Shown piece by piece: positions 7,792 to 14,719 of a stretch of 14,719 nucleotides of DNA. The translations under genes and the position numbers were made by a program. The stretch's first letter is position 1, and each line of letters begins with the position of its first letter. The stretch covers positions 1-14,719 of the forward strand of contig CAZHSC010000080.1 in the NCBI GenBank assembly GCA_964534995.1, in the 5' to 3' direction. Origin of the DNA: JAJTFW01 sp964534995. Lineage in GTDB: Bacteria > Bacteroidota > Bacteroidia > AKYH767-A > OLB10. A model generated the notes under the pieces. The model saw nothing but the letters and a program-made list of their open reading frames with translations, had not been told where the DNA came from and did no database searches.

Positions 7792-8277
7792 TTATTGCTT
7801 AATCAGTGATTGTATAGCTACATATTTATCATTAAATATCTTGGCAAAGTATATTCCGGGCGCAGCCTTACTCAGGTCAATTTCGTATCTTAAAATGTCG
7901 GTTTCAGTTTTCATTATAAGTTCTCCCGGTAAATTATATACTTCTAAAAAGTATCTCCCGGTATGGCTGCTGTCCAATTCTAAAATAAAGATACCTTGTC
8001 CCGGGTTCGGGAAAATCAAATAATTAAAAGGATGGTGGCGGATGAGCGGAATGACCACTCCTAAATCCCATATCTGTTGAAAACCCTGTGTAAGGATGCT
8101 GCCTCCGTTACTGAATGTTTCAACCAGGGTCATCTCTGCGGTCGTTGAAGATAGCATGCCACCGCTGTTGGCGAAAAAAGTTCCGGAAGATGCCAATGCA
8201 AATGGTGTGACGGTTTGAGCATACATATTTATACAAAGAAAAAAAGCCAATAAAAATAATGTCGATAATTTTTTCAT
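7792..8277 (-). CDS. Small secreted protein with T9SS type A C-terminal sorting domain
   Basis: 161 residues. The signal peptide is MKKLSTLFLLAFFLCINMYA, cleaved before Q21. Residues 21-73 contain VTPFALASSG, MTLVETF and ILTQGFQQ, a short beta-rich module often found before T9SS tails in Bacteroidota and of unknown role. Residues 84-161 fit the Por/T9SS type A sorting domain: IFPNPGQGIFILEL, then GRYFLEVYNLPGELI and APGIYFAKIF. The tail should direct passage through the outer-membrane T9SS and attachment or release at the surface. With so little mature protein outside the tail, it may be a partner or cap for another protein rather than an enzyme. It lies 20 nt upstream of the repeat/S74 gene on the same strand, suggesting co-expression. 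Confidence 0.85.
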   Translation of the reverse strand: MKKLSTLFLLAFFLCINMYAQTVTPFALASSGTFFANSGGMLSSTTAEMTLVETFSNGGSILTQGFQQIWDLGVVIPLIRHHPFNYLIFPNPGQGIFILELDSSHTGRYFLEVYNLPGELIMKTETDILRYEIDLSKAAPGIYFAKIFNDKYVAIQSLIKQ

Positions 8278-8300
8278 GATGTTTATCGGGGTTATTGCTT

Positions 8301-8308
8301 CAAAGTAA
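8301..8308 (-). promoter_or_regulatory. Possible -7 element for the T9SS/S74 gene pair
   Basis: On the minus strand this reads TTACTTTG, seven of eight to TAnnTTTG, 23 nt before the ATG. No good -33 TTG is seen. The divergent gap 8278-8495 holds no gene. Confidence 0.3.
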
Positions 8309-8465
8309 CATAAAATTTAAATTGATTCTTGTGGTATTGGAATATTTTTTTCCCACTAATTAATGCATTGAATCGATCGAAGCTGTCCGTTGAAGGACCT
8401 GAATTCATATCTGCAGGTTAGTAATGTCTATTTTCCCCGGATTTTTTTTTCTTAAGACAAATTGC

Positions 8466-8473
8466 TACCTTTA
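8466..8473 (+). promoter_or_regulatory. Possible -7 element for the LVIVD-repeat gene
   Basis: TACCTTTA is seven of eight to TAnnTTTG, 22 nt before the ATG at 8496. A T-rich stretch lies upstream, without a clear -33 TTG. Confidence 0.3.
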
Positions 8474-8495
8474 ACCCTGATCTTACAATTGTAGC

Positions 8496-9926
8496 ATGAA
8501 ACCGTTTAATAAGTTATTCCTGATTTTTTATTGCTTTTATCCCCTGCTTTCAGCAGGCCAGTGCATAGATACAGCCCAGCACCTGAGCGACCTTCCTTCC
8601 ACCTTCAACCAAAGTACTTTTACGGTCAGAAAAGACAATACCGGAAGGCCTTACTTGTATATCGCTTCCAAAGAGGGAGGATTGAAAATTGCGGACATCA
8701 GCAATCCGGCCCTGCCTGTTCCCATTGATACCATTCCTACAAGTGCTTTTAACGGCTATCATGTGATGAGCCTCACACAATCGGGGCAGCTGTTGTACCT
8801 GGCACTGGGCAATATTTATGATACCCCGGCACAGGGTCCTGCCTTGGCGGTAATTGACATCAGCGATCCCACCAACGCATTTATTACCGATACCTGGTAT
8901 TCGCCCTATACTGCAGGTGGATGTGGCATCGTGGAGGTGGAAGGCACCTATGCTTACCTGGGCGGTATGTTTAATGGCCTGATCATTCTGGATATCAGTG
9001 ATGCGAATAACGTTACCTGGCAATCTGATTTTCTGCCATCAATGGTTTTCCCCCATGGGGCACCGGTCACTCACGCAGATTCCGTCAAGTATAATGTAAG
9101 GGGACTCTCTGTCAGAAACGATACGGTGTATGCCTGCTACGACAGAGGCGGTTTTCGTGTAATAGACGTAAGCATTAAAACCGCGCCGGTGCAGATTGCC
9201 CAGTATTGCAATCCTTCCATGATTGGATTCGCCACCGCCTACAATAATGTGGTGTTGAACGAAGGCCTGGCCTATGTTGCAATAGATTATCAGGGAATTG
9301 AGGTATTGGATATTTCAGTGGCAGGCACTGTAAGTATGCTGGGAAGCTGGAAAGGACCTGCCTGGCCGGCACCCACCAATAATCCTTTTATCTGGCTGGC
9401 TGCCGAAGGACATGCCAATGAGATCAGGTATGATGCCGCGCATCATTTGCTGTTTGTGGCAACGGGGAAATCCGATCTTCATATTGTGGATGTTTCTGTT
9501 CCCTCTCAACCCGATTCCTGTTCCTTTTACGGGGGGGTAAATAATAACCAGGGTACCTGGGGCCTCGACTATAGCAATGATACTGCCTACCTGGCTTATA
9601 TTTTTACGGCAGTACCTTTTCAATCCAACTGGACAGGCATCAAAACCGTAGCCTTTACTCCCGCTACTTCGTCACTGGCAGAAGTTCCGGCCGTGGAGAT
9701 GAAAGTATATCCCAATCCGGCAAAGGATCATATTTTCATTGAGTTGAACGGAGGCGCCAGAGCGGAGTCAGTAGAGTTAACCGGTATAAACGGAAAAACG
9801 GTGTTCCGGAAAACTTATTCCCCCCGGGCAGGAGTCCGTATTTCGGGTGTCGCGGCCGGCATGTATACGGTCAGGGTTAAAGGCAGTGATGACCGTTATT
9901 ATTTCAGCAGGATCCTGGTACCATAA
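8496..9926 (+). CDS. Secreted LVIVD-repeat beta-propeller protein with T9SS sorting tail
   Basis: 476 residues. The signal peptide MKPFNKLFLIFYCFYPLLSA is probably cut near G21/Q22. At least six LVIVD-type strands are visible: GGLKIADISNP (61), ALAVIDISDP (116), GLIILDISDA (161), GFRVIDVS (219), GIEVLDIS (267) and DLHIVDVS (327). Their spacing suggests a beta-propeller of six or more blades. Residues about 400-476 are a T9SS type A sorting domain: MKVYPNPAKDHIFIEL, then AAGMYTVRV and the terminal FSRILVP. LVIVD proteins are surface or secreted in Bacteroidota, with no general enzymatic role known to me; binding to a ligand or polysaccharide is a guess. It stands alone, divergent from the T9SS/S74 pair and convergent with the next gene. 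Confidence 0.88.
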   Translation: MKPFNKLFLIFYCFYPLLSAGQCIDTAQHLSDLPSTFNQSTFTVRKDNTGRPYLYIASKEGGLKIADISNPALPVPIDTIPTSAFNGYHVMSLTQSGQLLYLALGNIYDTPAQGPALAVIDISDPTNAFITDTWYSPYTAGGCGIVEVEGTYAYLGGMFNGLIILDISDANNVTWQSDFLPSMVFPHGAPVTHADSVKYNVRGLSVRNDTVYACYDRGGFRVIDVSIKTAPVQIAQYCNPSMIGFATAYNNVVLNEGLAYVAIDYQGIEVLDISVAGTVSMLGSWKGPAWPAPTNNPFIWLAAEGHANEIRYDAAHHLLFVATGKSDLHIVDVSVPSQPDSCSFYGGVNNNQGTWGLDYSNDTAYLAYIFTAVPFQSNWTGIKTVAFTPATSSLAEVPAVEMKVYPNPAKDHIFIELNGGARAESVELTGINGKTVFRKTYSPRAGVRISGVAAGMYTVRVKGSDDRYYFSRILVP

Positions 9927-10019
9927 CCGCAGCACAAGGCGAATAACGATTGAACTGCAAGCCGGGAGCTCTTTACATTGTAAGGAGTCGAACGGGAGCC
10001 TGTGTCCTGTGAAGCATCA

Positions 10020-11819
10020 TCAGGCAGGCAGCAATTCCTCTTCTTCCATCAGTTTCTTCCTGAAAACACCCAGTTGTTTTTCTGTTTGTGAGATACTTCC
10101 GGAGAAGAAATCTGAACAAGCGGAAAACAGGTTTTGATAGTATTGTATGCCCAGCAGCAGGTTCTTCCTAAAGGCAGCCAGGTATTTCACCTGCTGATTT
10201 GATTTTGCTTCCTGCGCCATCTGCTTTTCATAAAAGTCCATGTACAGCCGGAGTTCATTGATGAACATATGCGGCCGCTCACGTGCGATCAGGTTTGTTC
10301 TTCCGTAAATATGATCCGTCATTTCTTCCAGCGTGGCAATGCGGTTAAAATAAGCGAGGTTGGGACCGGGACATATGCTTACCGCTTTAAGTTTATGCGA
10401 TAATGGCAATTTGTTTATCAGTAATGCGGAGGTGGACAGGCCTTCACAAAGGCATTCCTTTTCATAAATACTGCTGATGCGACTTGCTTTTTCTTCTTCG
10501 GTCAGTGCGCTGCCGGCAATAGCCTTTGTTTTAAACTCCTGGTATTTCCTGGAGGCTGTACAGATGCTGATCTGTGTAAACTCAGTATCCGAGGCAAGAT
10601 GTTGTTTATAACAGGGGGCACCGGGTTTTCCGGATGCAATGCGTTTCAGTCTTTCTGCGTTGGCGGATGAATTCCGGAAATTATTGATCGGAACACCTAA
10701 CGGTGATGAATAGCTTAAATAATAATCGTCAGGCCTGGCGCCGGCGAGTTTGTGAAGGGTCTCTTCATCTACATTGGTGCATTCGGGTACCAGCAGGAAG
10801 GGACTGCCCCAGCCGGTGTAGTCCAACTGATAGTATTCACGCAATAAACGGTCTTCTTCATAGTTACCGATACCACCCTGTGCGGAAAAAACTATGTTGA
10901 AATTGAAATTTCCGGAGGGTATTCCAGCCTGCTTCCATGCGGCACTGCAATATCCCTGCATGTTTTCTTTCAATATCGCCCGCTTTTCCCTGAATTCATC
11001 GAGGATAGGTCCCATCAGGAGTCCTTCGGTTGGAAACGCGTGTCCACCGCAATTAAGCCCCGATTCAACGCGGAATTCTGAAACCCATATCCCCTTTTTT
11101 GCCAATAAGGCGCCCTGTATCTGGGCGGAACGGTAGTCGCTGACTTTTAAAACGATTTTTTTACGGATGGTGCCGGTTTCATCCGGGAAGAAGTCTTTGA
11201 AGTTACACAGATAGGCATACAGACGTGGATTGTATCCGGCTGAAAGAATCAGGGAGGATGCTAAATCGCTGTTGGCATATCCCCGCAGCGACGAAAGCGC
11301 ATTGGAATACTCGGCAGGCAACTCCCGGTCATCTTTCGTGTATCCCGGCCGGTCCGCTTTTGCCATGATGTTGACATCAATCGAACCCGCTTTCATTTCA
11401 TTACGCAACTCCTCCTGCAGGGATCGCTTGCTGTCACCGTCATGCATCGACATCATCGACAGGTATTTTTGTCGAAGCGGAGAAGTGCCGGGCAATAACT
11501 CGAAATAACGGCAGATGGCCGACCCCTTTTCAAAGGCCGATTGTTTCAGGTCGCTGAACTGTTTGTTGACAATACGACCCATCAGGTTTAAATATTCCGT
11601 AATGCGCCGGGCCCGGTGATCCGCTTCAAAACGTTGGATGGGTTCGAAGGGGAAACCGAATTTTTTGCTGTAAAAAGCCCTCATACTTTCAATGAGTTCG
11701 TCTTCCATGATCGATACTACTGACGAAATGCCATACTGCGCGATCCTGACCGGGCTGTCAATTGTAAAACTTAAACCCATGACAGGGATATGAAAAGTGT
11801 GTAGAGGTGTATGCATCAT
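10020..11819 (-). CDS. Uncharacterised cysteine-rich protein, possibly a nitronate-monooxygenase-like FMN barrel
   Basis: 599 residues with no signal peptide or membrane helix, so probably cytoplasmic. I do not recognise a named family. Features suggesting a flavin TIM barrel related to nitronate monooxygenase: an opening strand IPVMGLSFTIDSPVRIAQYG (11-30), KKIVLKVSDYRSAQ (220-233), NCGGHAFPTEG (256-266, compare GGH in that family), a possible phosphate-binding loop FSAQGGIGNYEED (311-323), and GWGSPFLLVPE (336-346). The second half adds cysteines C403, C420, C456, C458 (ECLCEG) and C483 (SICPGPN), which could hold metal or an Fe-S cluster, though the spacing fits no pattern I know. The last 80 residues are helical with an acidic end. 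The start is one of two adjacent ATGs (11819 or 11816). It is monocistronic, with a good promoter match upstream. The barrel assignment is inference. Confidence 0.7.
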   Translation of the reverse strand: MMHTPLHTFHIPVMGLSFTIDSPVRIAQYGISSVVSIMEDELIESMRAFYSKKFGFPFEPIQRFEADHRARRITEYLNLMGRIVNKQFSDLKQSAFEKGSAICRYFELLPGTSPLRQKYLSMMSMHDGDSKRSLQEELRNEMKAGSIDVNIMAKADRPGYTKDDRELPAEYSNALSSLRGYANSDLASSLILSAGYNPRLYAYLCNFKDFFPDETGTIRKKIVLKVSDYRSAQIQGALLAKKGIWVSEFRVESGLNCGGHAFPTEGLLMGPILDEFREKRAILKENMQGYCSAAWKQAGIPSGNFNFNIVFSAQGGIGNYEEDRLLREYYQLDYTGWGSPFLLVPECTNVDEETLHKLAGARPDDYYLSYSSPLGVPINNFRNSSANAERLKRIASGKPGAPCYKQHLASDTEFTQISICTASRKYQEFKTKAIAGSALTEEEKASRISSIYEKECLCEGLSTSALLINKLPLSHKLKAVSICPGPNLAYFNRIATLEEMTDHIYGRTNLIARERPHMFINELRLYMDFYEKQMAQEAKSNQQVKYLAAFRKNLLLGIQYYQNLFSACSDFFSGSISQTEKQLGVFRKKLMEEEELLPA

Positions 11820-11844
11820 CAGTTGTCTGTAATTACGAAGCCTG

Positions 11845-11875
11845 CGAAGGTAGCGGTGTTAGCTGCCTTTAACAA
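11845..11875 (-). promoter_or_regulatory. Promoter for the 599-residue protein gene
   Basis: On the minus strand, TTG (11875-11873) is followed after 20 nt by TACCTTCG (11852-11845), seven of eight to TAnnTTTG. The spacing suits Bacteroidota -33/-7 promoters. The -7 element ends 25 nt before the ATG. Confidence 0.5.
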
Positions 11876-11968
11876 TGATATGCATCATGATTGAAGTGTA
11901 TTTTCAGCAACGGACAATGATATCCGGTGACAGAGCGGTATGGAGCGTGTCTTAAACGCGGTTGTGGT

Positions 11969-12013
11969 GGAAAAACACGCGTGCCATTACGTGATGGCCG
12001 GAATCAGTTTCCG
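11969..12013 (-). terminator. Weak candidate terminator after the FNR-like gene
   Basis: Read on the minus strand just past the stop codon: CGGAA-ACTGA-TTCCG, then GCCAT-CACGTA-ATGGC, then ACGCGTG and a run of five T (11975-11971). Both stems are only 5 bp, so this is tentative. The rest of the gap 11820-12016 shows only the promoter noted above. Confidence 0.3.
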
Positions 12014-12016
12014 CCT

Positions 12017-12724
12017 TTATTTTCTTAACGCGTGTTGCAATAATTTTCGCTGATCAAGAATCTGTATTCTTTTGCCGGAAAAATCAATGATCTCTTCATC
12101 CTTTAATATCATCAGCGTCCGGATCAGGGTTTCAGTAGCCGTGCCCACCAGTGATGACAAATCATTTCTGGTAAGGGTGATGTTAATGGTGCAGTTGTCT
12201 TTTTCAAAACCGTACTTTTCTTTGATGTACAGGAGCATTTCGGCAACCCTTGCCTTGACCGGCTTAAAACTGTTTTCACTCAGGAGGTCCTCGGTATGAT
12301 TGAGTTCAGTCACCATTAGCTTCATAATGTTGGCGCCAACACTGTCATTGTTTTTCATGAGATTCTGGAATAAATCCTTACTCAAAAAGCACAGGTTCGT
12401 TTCTTCCAGCGCCTCCGCGGTGGAGGAATAGGGAGTTTCGTTCAGCAAGGCCCTGTAACCGATAATGTCCCCGGGCCTGGTGAGCCGCACAATCTGTTCA
12501 TGCCCGTTGCCCGCATACTTATAGATTTTTACTTTTCCTTTTTCAATGATAAATAAACCCAGCGGAAGCGTGTCCTTATGAAAAATAATGTCGCCTTTGT
12601 TATAAGTGTACCTGCTTTTATTGAGATTTACATCGAGTACATCGCTGTCATTAATTTTACAAAAAACGGAATTCAAACGGGATTCACAGGTGAAACAACT
12701 GATGTTCATTGTTTTTTTTCTCAT
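12017..12724 (-). CDS. Crp/Fnr-family transcriptional regulator, FNR-like with four candidate Fe-S cysteines
   Basis: 235 residues. Near the N-terminus ISCFTC and VFC place cysteines at 10, 13 and 22. A fourth, C112 in EALEETNLC, lines up with E. coli FNR C122 (ALETSMVC). Together they could bind an oxygen- or NO-labile [4Fe-4S] cluster, although C13 to C22 is wider (X8) than in E. coli FNR (X5). Residues 25-150 are the cyclic-nucleotide-binding-like beta-roll and dimer helix; 185-202 (TRNDLSSLVGTATETLIR) is the helix-turn-helix. The recognition helix has ETLIR where FNR has ETISR, so the Ser that reads the TTGAT half-site is Ile and the operator may differ. Start: ATG at 12724, with ATG at 12709 as alternative; both keep all cysteines. 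It is divergent from the globin gene, which it may control. Confidence 0.9.
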   Translation of the reverse strand: MRKKTMNISCFTCESRLNSVFCKINDSDVLDVNLNKSRYTYNKGDIIFHKDTLPLGLFIIEKGKVKIYKYAGNGHEQIVRLTRPGDIIGYRALLNETPYSSTAEALEETNLCFLSKDLFQNLMKNNDSVGANIMKLMVTELNHTEDLLSENSFKPVKARVAEMLLYIKEKYGFEKDNCTINITLTRNDLSSLVGTATETLIRTLMILKDEEIIDFSGKRIQILDQRKLLQHALRK

Positions 12725-12795
12725 AGCCGGCGATGATTATTTAAAAAAGAATACGTTGTTATTAATGATGAATGATCTTCCCTTTAAACTCCTGC

Positions 12796-12803
12796 CAAAG
12801 TTA
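12796..12803 (-). promoter_or_regulatory. Putative -7 element for the FNR-like regulator gene
   Basis: TAACTTTG on the minus strand matches TAnnTTTG at all fixed bases, 71 nt before the ATG at 12724. The -33 candidate is only CTG about 18 nt upstream. No TTGAT-N4-ATCAA site is visible nearby. Confidence 0.4.
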
Positions 12804-12868
12804 AATGTAATGAGGTTTCGGCAGATATAATATGACGAGGATCATTTTTTTAATAAATGTTAAGAATG

Positions 12869-12884
12869 AATCTTTGCAAAGTAA
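12869..12884 (+). promoter_or_regulatory. Palindromic double -7-like element in the globin/FNR divergent region
   Basis: AATCTTTG (12869-12876) reads toward the globin gene and TTACTTTG (12884-12877, minus strand) toward the regulator; each is seven of eight to TAnnTTTG. They meet in the palindrome CTTTGCAAAG (12872-12881). The forward copy lies 75 nt before the globin ATG. It could be overlapping divergent promoters or an operator; T-rich flanks make chance possible. Confidence 0.35.
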
Positions 12885-12951
12885 TGAAGATTAAGGGGAA
12901 GATTTATCCGTGAAGTGATGTGCAGTGGTTGTTTTTTTATTTGTTGAAAGT

Positions 12952-13341
12952 ATGAGAGATATCAAAGAAGTAAGCGATATTAAATCCTTTGTGGATGCAT
13001 TTTACCTGAAAGTACGCAAGGATGATGTATTGGGCGGCATTTTTGAATCGGTGATCAGGAACAATTGGGAAGAACACCTGGAAAAAATGGTGCGTTTCTG
13101 GCAGACCTTATTATTTAAGGAAAGAACCTATTTCGGAAAGCCTTTTCCACCACATAGCCACATGCCGCTTACGCAACTGCATTTTGACAGATGGGTGACA
13201 TTGTTTGAACAAACCATTGATGAATTGTATAAAGGGGAGATGGCGGAAGAGTCGAAGTCGAAGGCAAGAATGATCGCGGTCATTTTTTCGGAGAAAATCA
13301 AAGAGAACCAGAGGGCTTCCGCTCTTCAAAAAGGGGTGTGA
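12952..13341 (+). CDS. Group III truncated haemoglobin
   Basis: 129 residues from the ATG at 12952; an in-frame GTG at 12925 would only add MVVFLFVES, which is outside the globin fold. Family marks: FYLKVRKDD with Y18 at B10, WEEHLEKMVRFW (39-50) covering the E helix, the loop GKPFPPHSHMPLT (62-74), and HFDRW with H77 as proximal haem ligand, followed by the G/H helices to about residue 115. Group III truncated globins are small cytoplasmic haem proteins; proposed roles include NO or O2 chemistry under microaerobic conditions, but few are tested. It lies divergent from an FNR-like sensor and 95 nt before the lyase gene on the same strand, with no terminator seen between them, so co-transcription with the lyase is plausible. 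Confidence 0.92.
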   Translation: MRDIKEVSDIKSFVDAFYLKVRKDDVLGGIFESVIRNNWEEHLEKMVRFWQTLLFKERTYFGKPFPPHSHMPLTQLHFDRWVTLFEQTIDELYKGEMAEESKSKARMIAVIFSEKIKENQRASALQKGV

Positions 13342-13436
13342 TCCGGACCGGAGAGGGCCTGCATAGCTGTCAGGGAAATAAAGGCTGATATTAAAATTAA
13401 AACGCATACAACAAGAGCGATAAAACATAGATTAAC

Positions 13437-14719
13437 ATGGGAAATCAGGTTAAAAGTTCATGGGCGGAACCCTATAAGATGAAAATGGTGGAACTGCTCA
13501 AGATGACCAGCGCAGGCGAAAGGCGTAAGGCTATTAAAGAAGCGGGATACAATACTTTTCTGCTGAAATCGGAGGATGTGTACATCGATCTCCTTACCGA
13601 CAGCGGCACTTCCGCAATGAGTGATGTACAGTGGGCTGGCATGATGCGCGGCGATGAAGCCTATGCCGGCAGCCGCAACTATTACAATCTGGAAAAGGCC
13701 GTAAAAAAATATTATGGCTATAAATACCTCGTCCCGACACACCAGGGCCGCGGCGCTGAAAATATTTTGTCGAAAATACTGATTAAAAAAGGTGACATCG
13801 TTCCCGGCAATATGTATTTCACCACCACCCGCCTGCACCAGGAACTGGCAGGTGGTACTTTTTCGGATATTATCATCGATGAAGCGCATGATCCCGCCAG
13901 CCTGCACCCTTTTAAGGGCAATGTGGATATCGGGAAGCTGGATAAACTGGTAAAAAAGTATAGCGCCAAACGGATTCCCTATGTGACCATAGGCGTAACC
14001 GTTAATATGGCGGGCGGGCAGCCGGTAAGTATGCAAAACATGAAAGAGTTGAGGGCGTATACGCGTAAACATAAGATCCGGATTATCCTGGATATGACCC
14101 GGGTGGCGGAAAATGCCTACTTTATCCAGCAGCGTGAAAAAGGCTATCAAAGCAAGTCCATTCGTGAAATCGTGCTGGAATTATGCTCCTTTACCGACGG
14201 AGCGACCATGAGCGCGAAGAAAGACGCGCTGGTGAATATCGGCGGATTTATGGCTACCAATGAATGGGATGTTTTTGAAGAAGCCAGGAACCTGGTGGTG
14301 GTATATGAAGGCCTTCATACTTATGGTGGCCTGGCCGGCCGCGATATGGAAGCCATGGCCATTGGCATTGAGGAAAGCGTGAATGACAAACACCAGCATG
14401 CCCGGGTGGGCCAGGTGATTTATCTTGGTAATAAATTCATGGATCTGGGTATCCCGGTGGTGAAGCCCATTGGCGGACATGGGATTTTTGTGGATGCCAA
14501 AGCATTCCTCCCACATTTGAATCAGGATCAGTTTCCGGCACAGGCGCTGGCGGCAGAAATATATACAGATTCCGGTGTCCGTACCATGGAGCGCGGCATA
14601 GTATCTGCAGGACGGAAAGCGAACGGTGAAAATTATTGTCCCAAACTGGAACTGGTGCGGTTCACGATTCCCAGACGGGTCTATACGCAGGCACACATGG
14701 ATGTCATCGCCGAAAGTGT
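13437..14719 (+). CDS. tpl: Tyrosine phenol-lyase (beta-tyrosinase), 3' end beyond the window
   Basis: 427 residues are visible, open to the right edge; about 30 more are expected. It is a fold-type I PLP enzyme that splits L-tyrosine to phenol, pyruvate and ammonia. Family marks: YIDLLTDSGTSAMS, MMRGDEAYAGSRNYY (Y76, catalytic), PTHQGRGAEN (R105), DMTRVAENAYF (D219 and R222, PLP contacts), MSAKKD with Schiff-base K262, and YGGLAGRDMEAMAIG. It is told from tryptophanase by T129 in MYFTTTR and M384/R386 in VRTMERG, matching TPL T124, M379 and R381 with a constant offset of 5; tryptophanase has D and V/I there. The 268-300 region has YEGLHTYGG where C. freundii TPL has YEGMPSYGG. The Phe pair near the C-terminus that also marks TPL lies outside the window. 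It is probably transcribed with the globin gene or from an unseen promoter in 13342-13436. Confidence 0.88.
   Translation, partial: MGNQVKSSWAEPYKMKMVELLKMTSAGERRKAIKEAGYNTFLLKSEDVYIDLLTDSGTSAMSDVQWAGMMRGDEAYAGSRNYYNLEKAVKKYYGYKYLVPTHQGRGAENILSKILIKKGDIVPGNMYFTTTRLHQELAGGTFSDIIIDEAHDPASLHPFKGNVDIGKLDKLVKKYSAKRIPYVTIGVTVNMAGGQPVSMQNMKELRAYTRKHKIRIILDMTRVAENAYFIQQREKGYQSKSIREIVLELCSFTDGATMSAKKDALVNIGGFMATNEWDVFEEARNLVVVYEGLHTYGGLAGRDMEAMAIGIEESVNDKHQHARVGQVIYLGNKFMDLGIPVVKPIGGHGIFVDAKAFLPHLNQDQFPAQALAAEIYTDSGVRTMERGIVSAGRKANGENYCPKLELVRFTIPRRVYTQAHMDVIAES

Noticed and set aside
9969..9987. Small hairpin (8-bp stem with one G-U, 3-nt loop) between the LVIVD gene and the 599-residue protein gene
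   Set aside because: No T-run follows on either strand and the stem is short; kept only as a note.
12725..12951. FNR box (TTGAT-N4-ATCAA) between the regulator and globin genes
   Set aside because: Read on both strands, no such palindrome is present; only scattered AATGAT/GATCATT pieces about 70 nt apart.
13458..14696. Two open frames on the minus strand across the right end
   Set aside because: They lie wholly antisense to the tyrosine phenol-lyase frame, which has every catalytic motif and runs to the edge.
13437..14719. Tryptophanase (tnaA) as the name for the lyase
   Set aside because: The substrate-site residues T129, M384 and R386 match tyrosine phenol-lyase, not tryptophanase.

Overview
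The window looks like chromosomal DNA from a member of the Bacteroidota, possibly near Chitinophagales/Sphingobacteriales; the family-level placement is a guess. The grounds are two proteins with type IX secretion (T9SS) C-terminal sorting domains, -7 promoter elements of the TAnnTTTG type, starts mostly without Shine-Dalgarno sequences, a type-2 isoleucyl-tRNA synthetase, and a degenerate DksA/TraR-like protein between ileS and lspA. I saw no rRNA, tRNA, insertion sequence, phage or CRISPR array.

Layout: (1) 1-380: the 5' end of a secreted-protein gene on the minus strand, AT-rich, apparently interrupted by a stop or frameshift near the window edge. (2) 545-5662: a housekeeping cluster on the plus strand: ileS, a lysine-rich DksA/TraR-like protein overlapping it by 11 nt, a strong hairpin, then lspA with a TTG start. 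(3) 5765-8277, minus strand: a two-gene unit with a small T9SS-sorted protein followed by a 668-residue surface protein made of about nineteen 17-residue repeats and a self-cleaving intramolecular chaperone (S74) tail. (4) 8496-9926, plus strand: a secreted LVIVD-repeat beta-propeller with a T9SS tail. (5) 10020-11819, minus strand: a 599-residue cysteine-rich protein I cannot name, with motifs suggestive of a nitronate-monooxygenase-like FMN barrel. (6) 12017-14719: an FNR-like regulator (minus strand) divergent from a group III truncated haemoglobin and a PLP-dependent lyase that runs off the right end. Active-site residues identify the lyase as tyrosine phenol-lyase rather than tryptophanase.

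How it fits together: block 2 is translation plus lipoprotein maturation. Blocks 3 and 4 are cell-surface or secreted products. Block 6 reads as an oxygen- or NO-responsive unit (FNR-type sensor, globin, amino-acid lyase), although that link rests on neighbourhood alone. The most notable single observations are the swapped GIHH signature motif in IleRS (family knowledge links it to very high mupirocin resistance), the histone-H1-like tail fused to a zinc-less DksA fold, the FNR-like cysteine set beside the globin and lyase genes, and the unnamed 599-residue protein.
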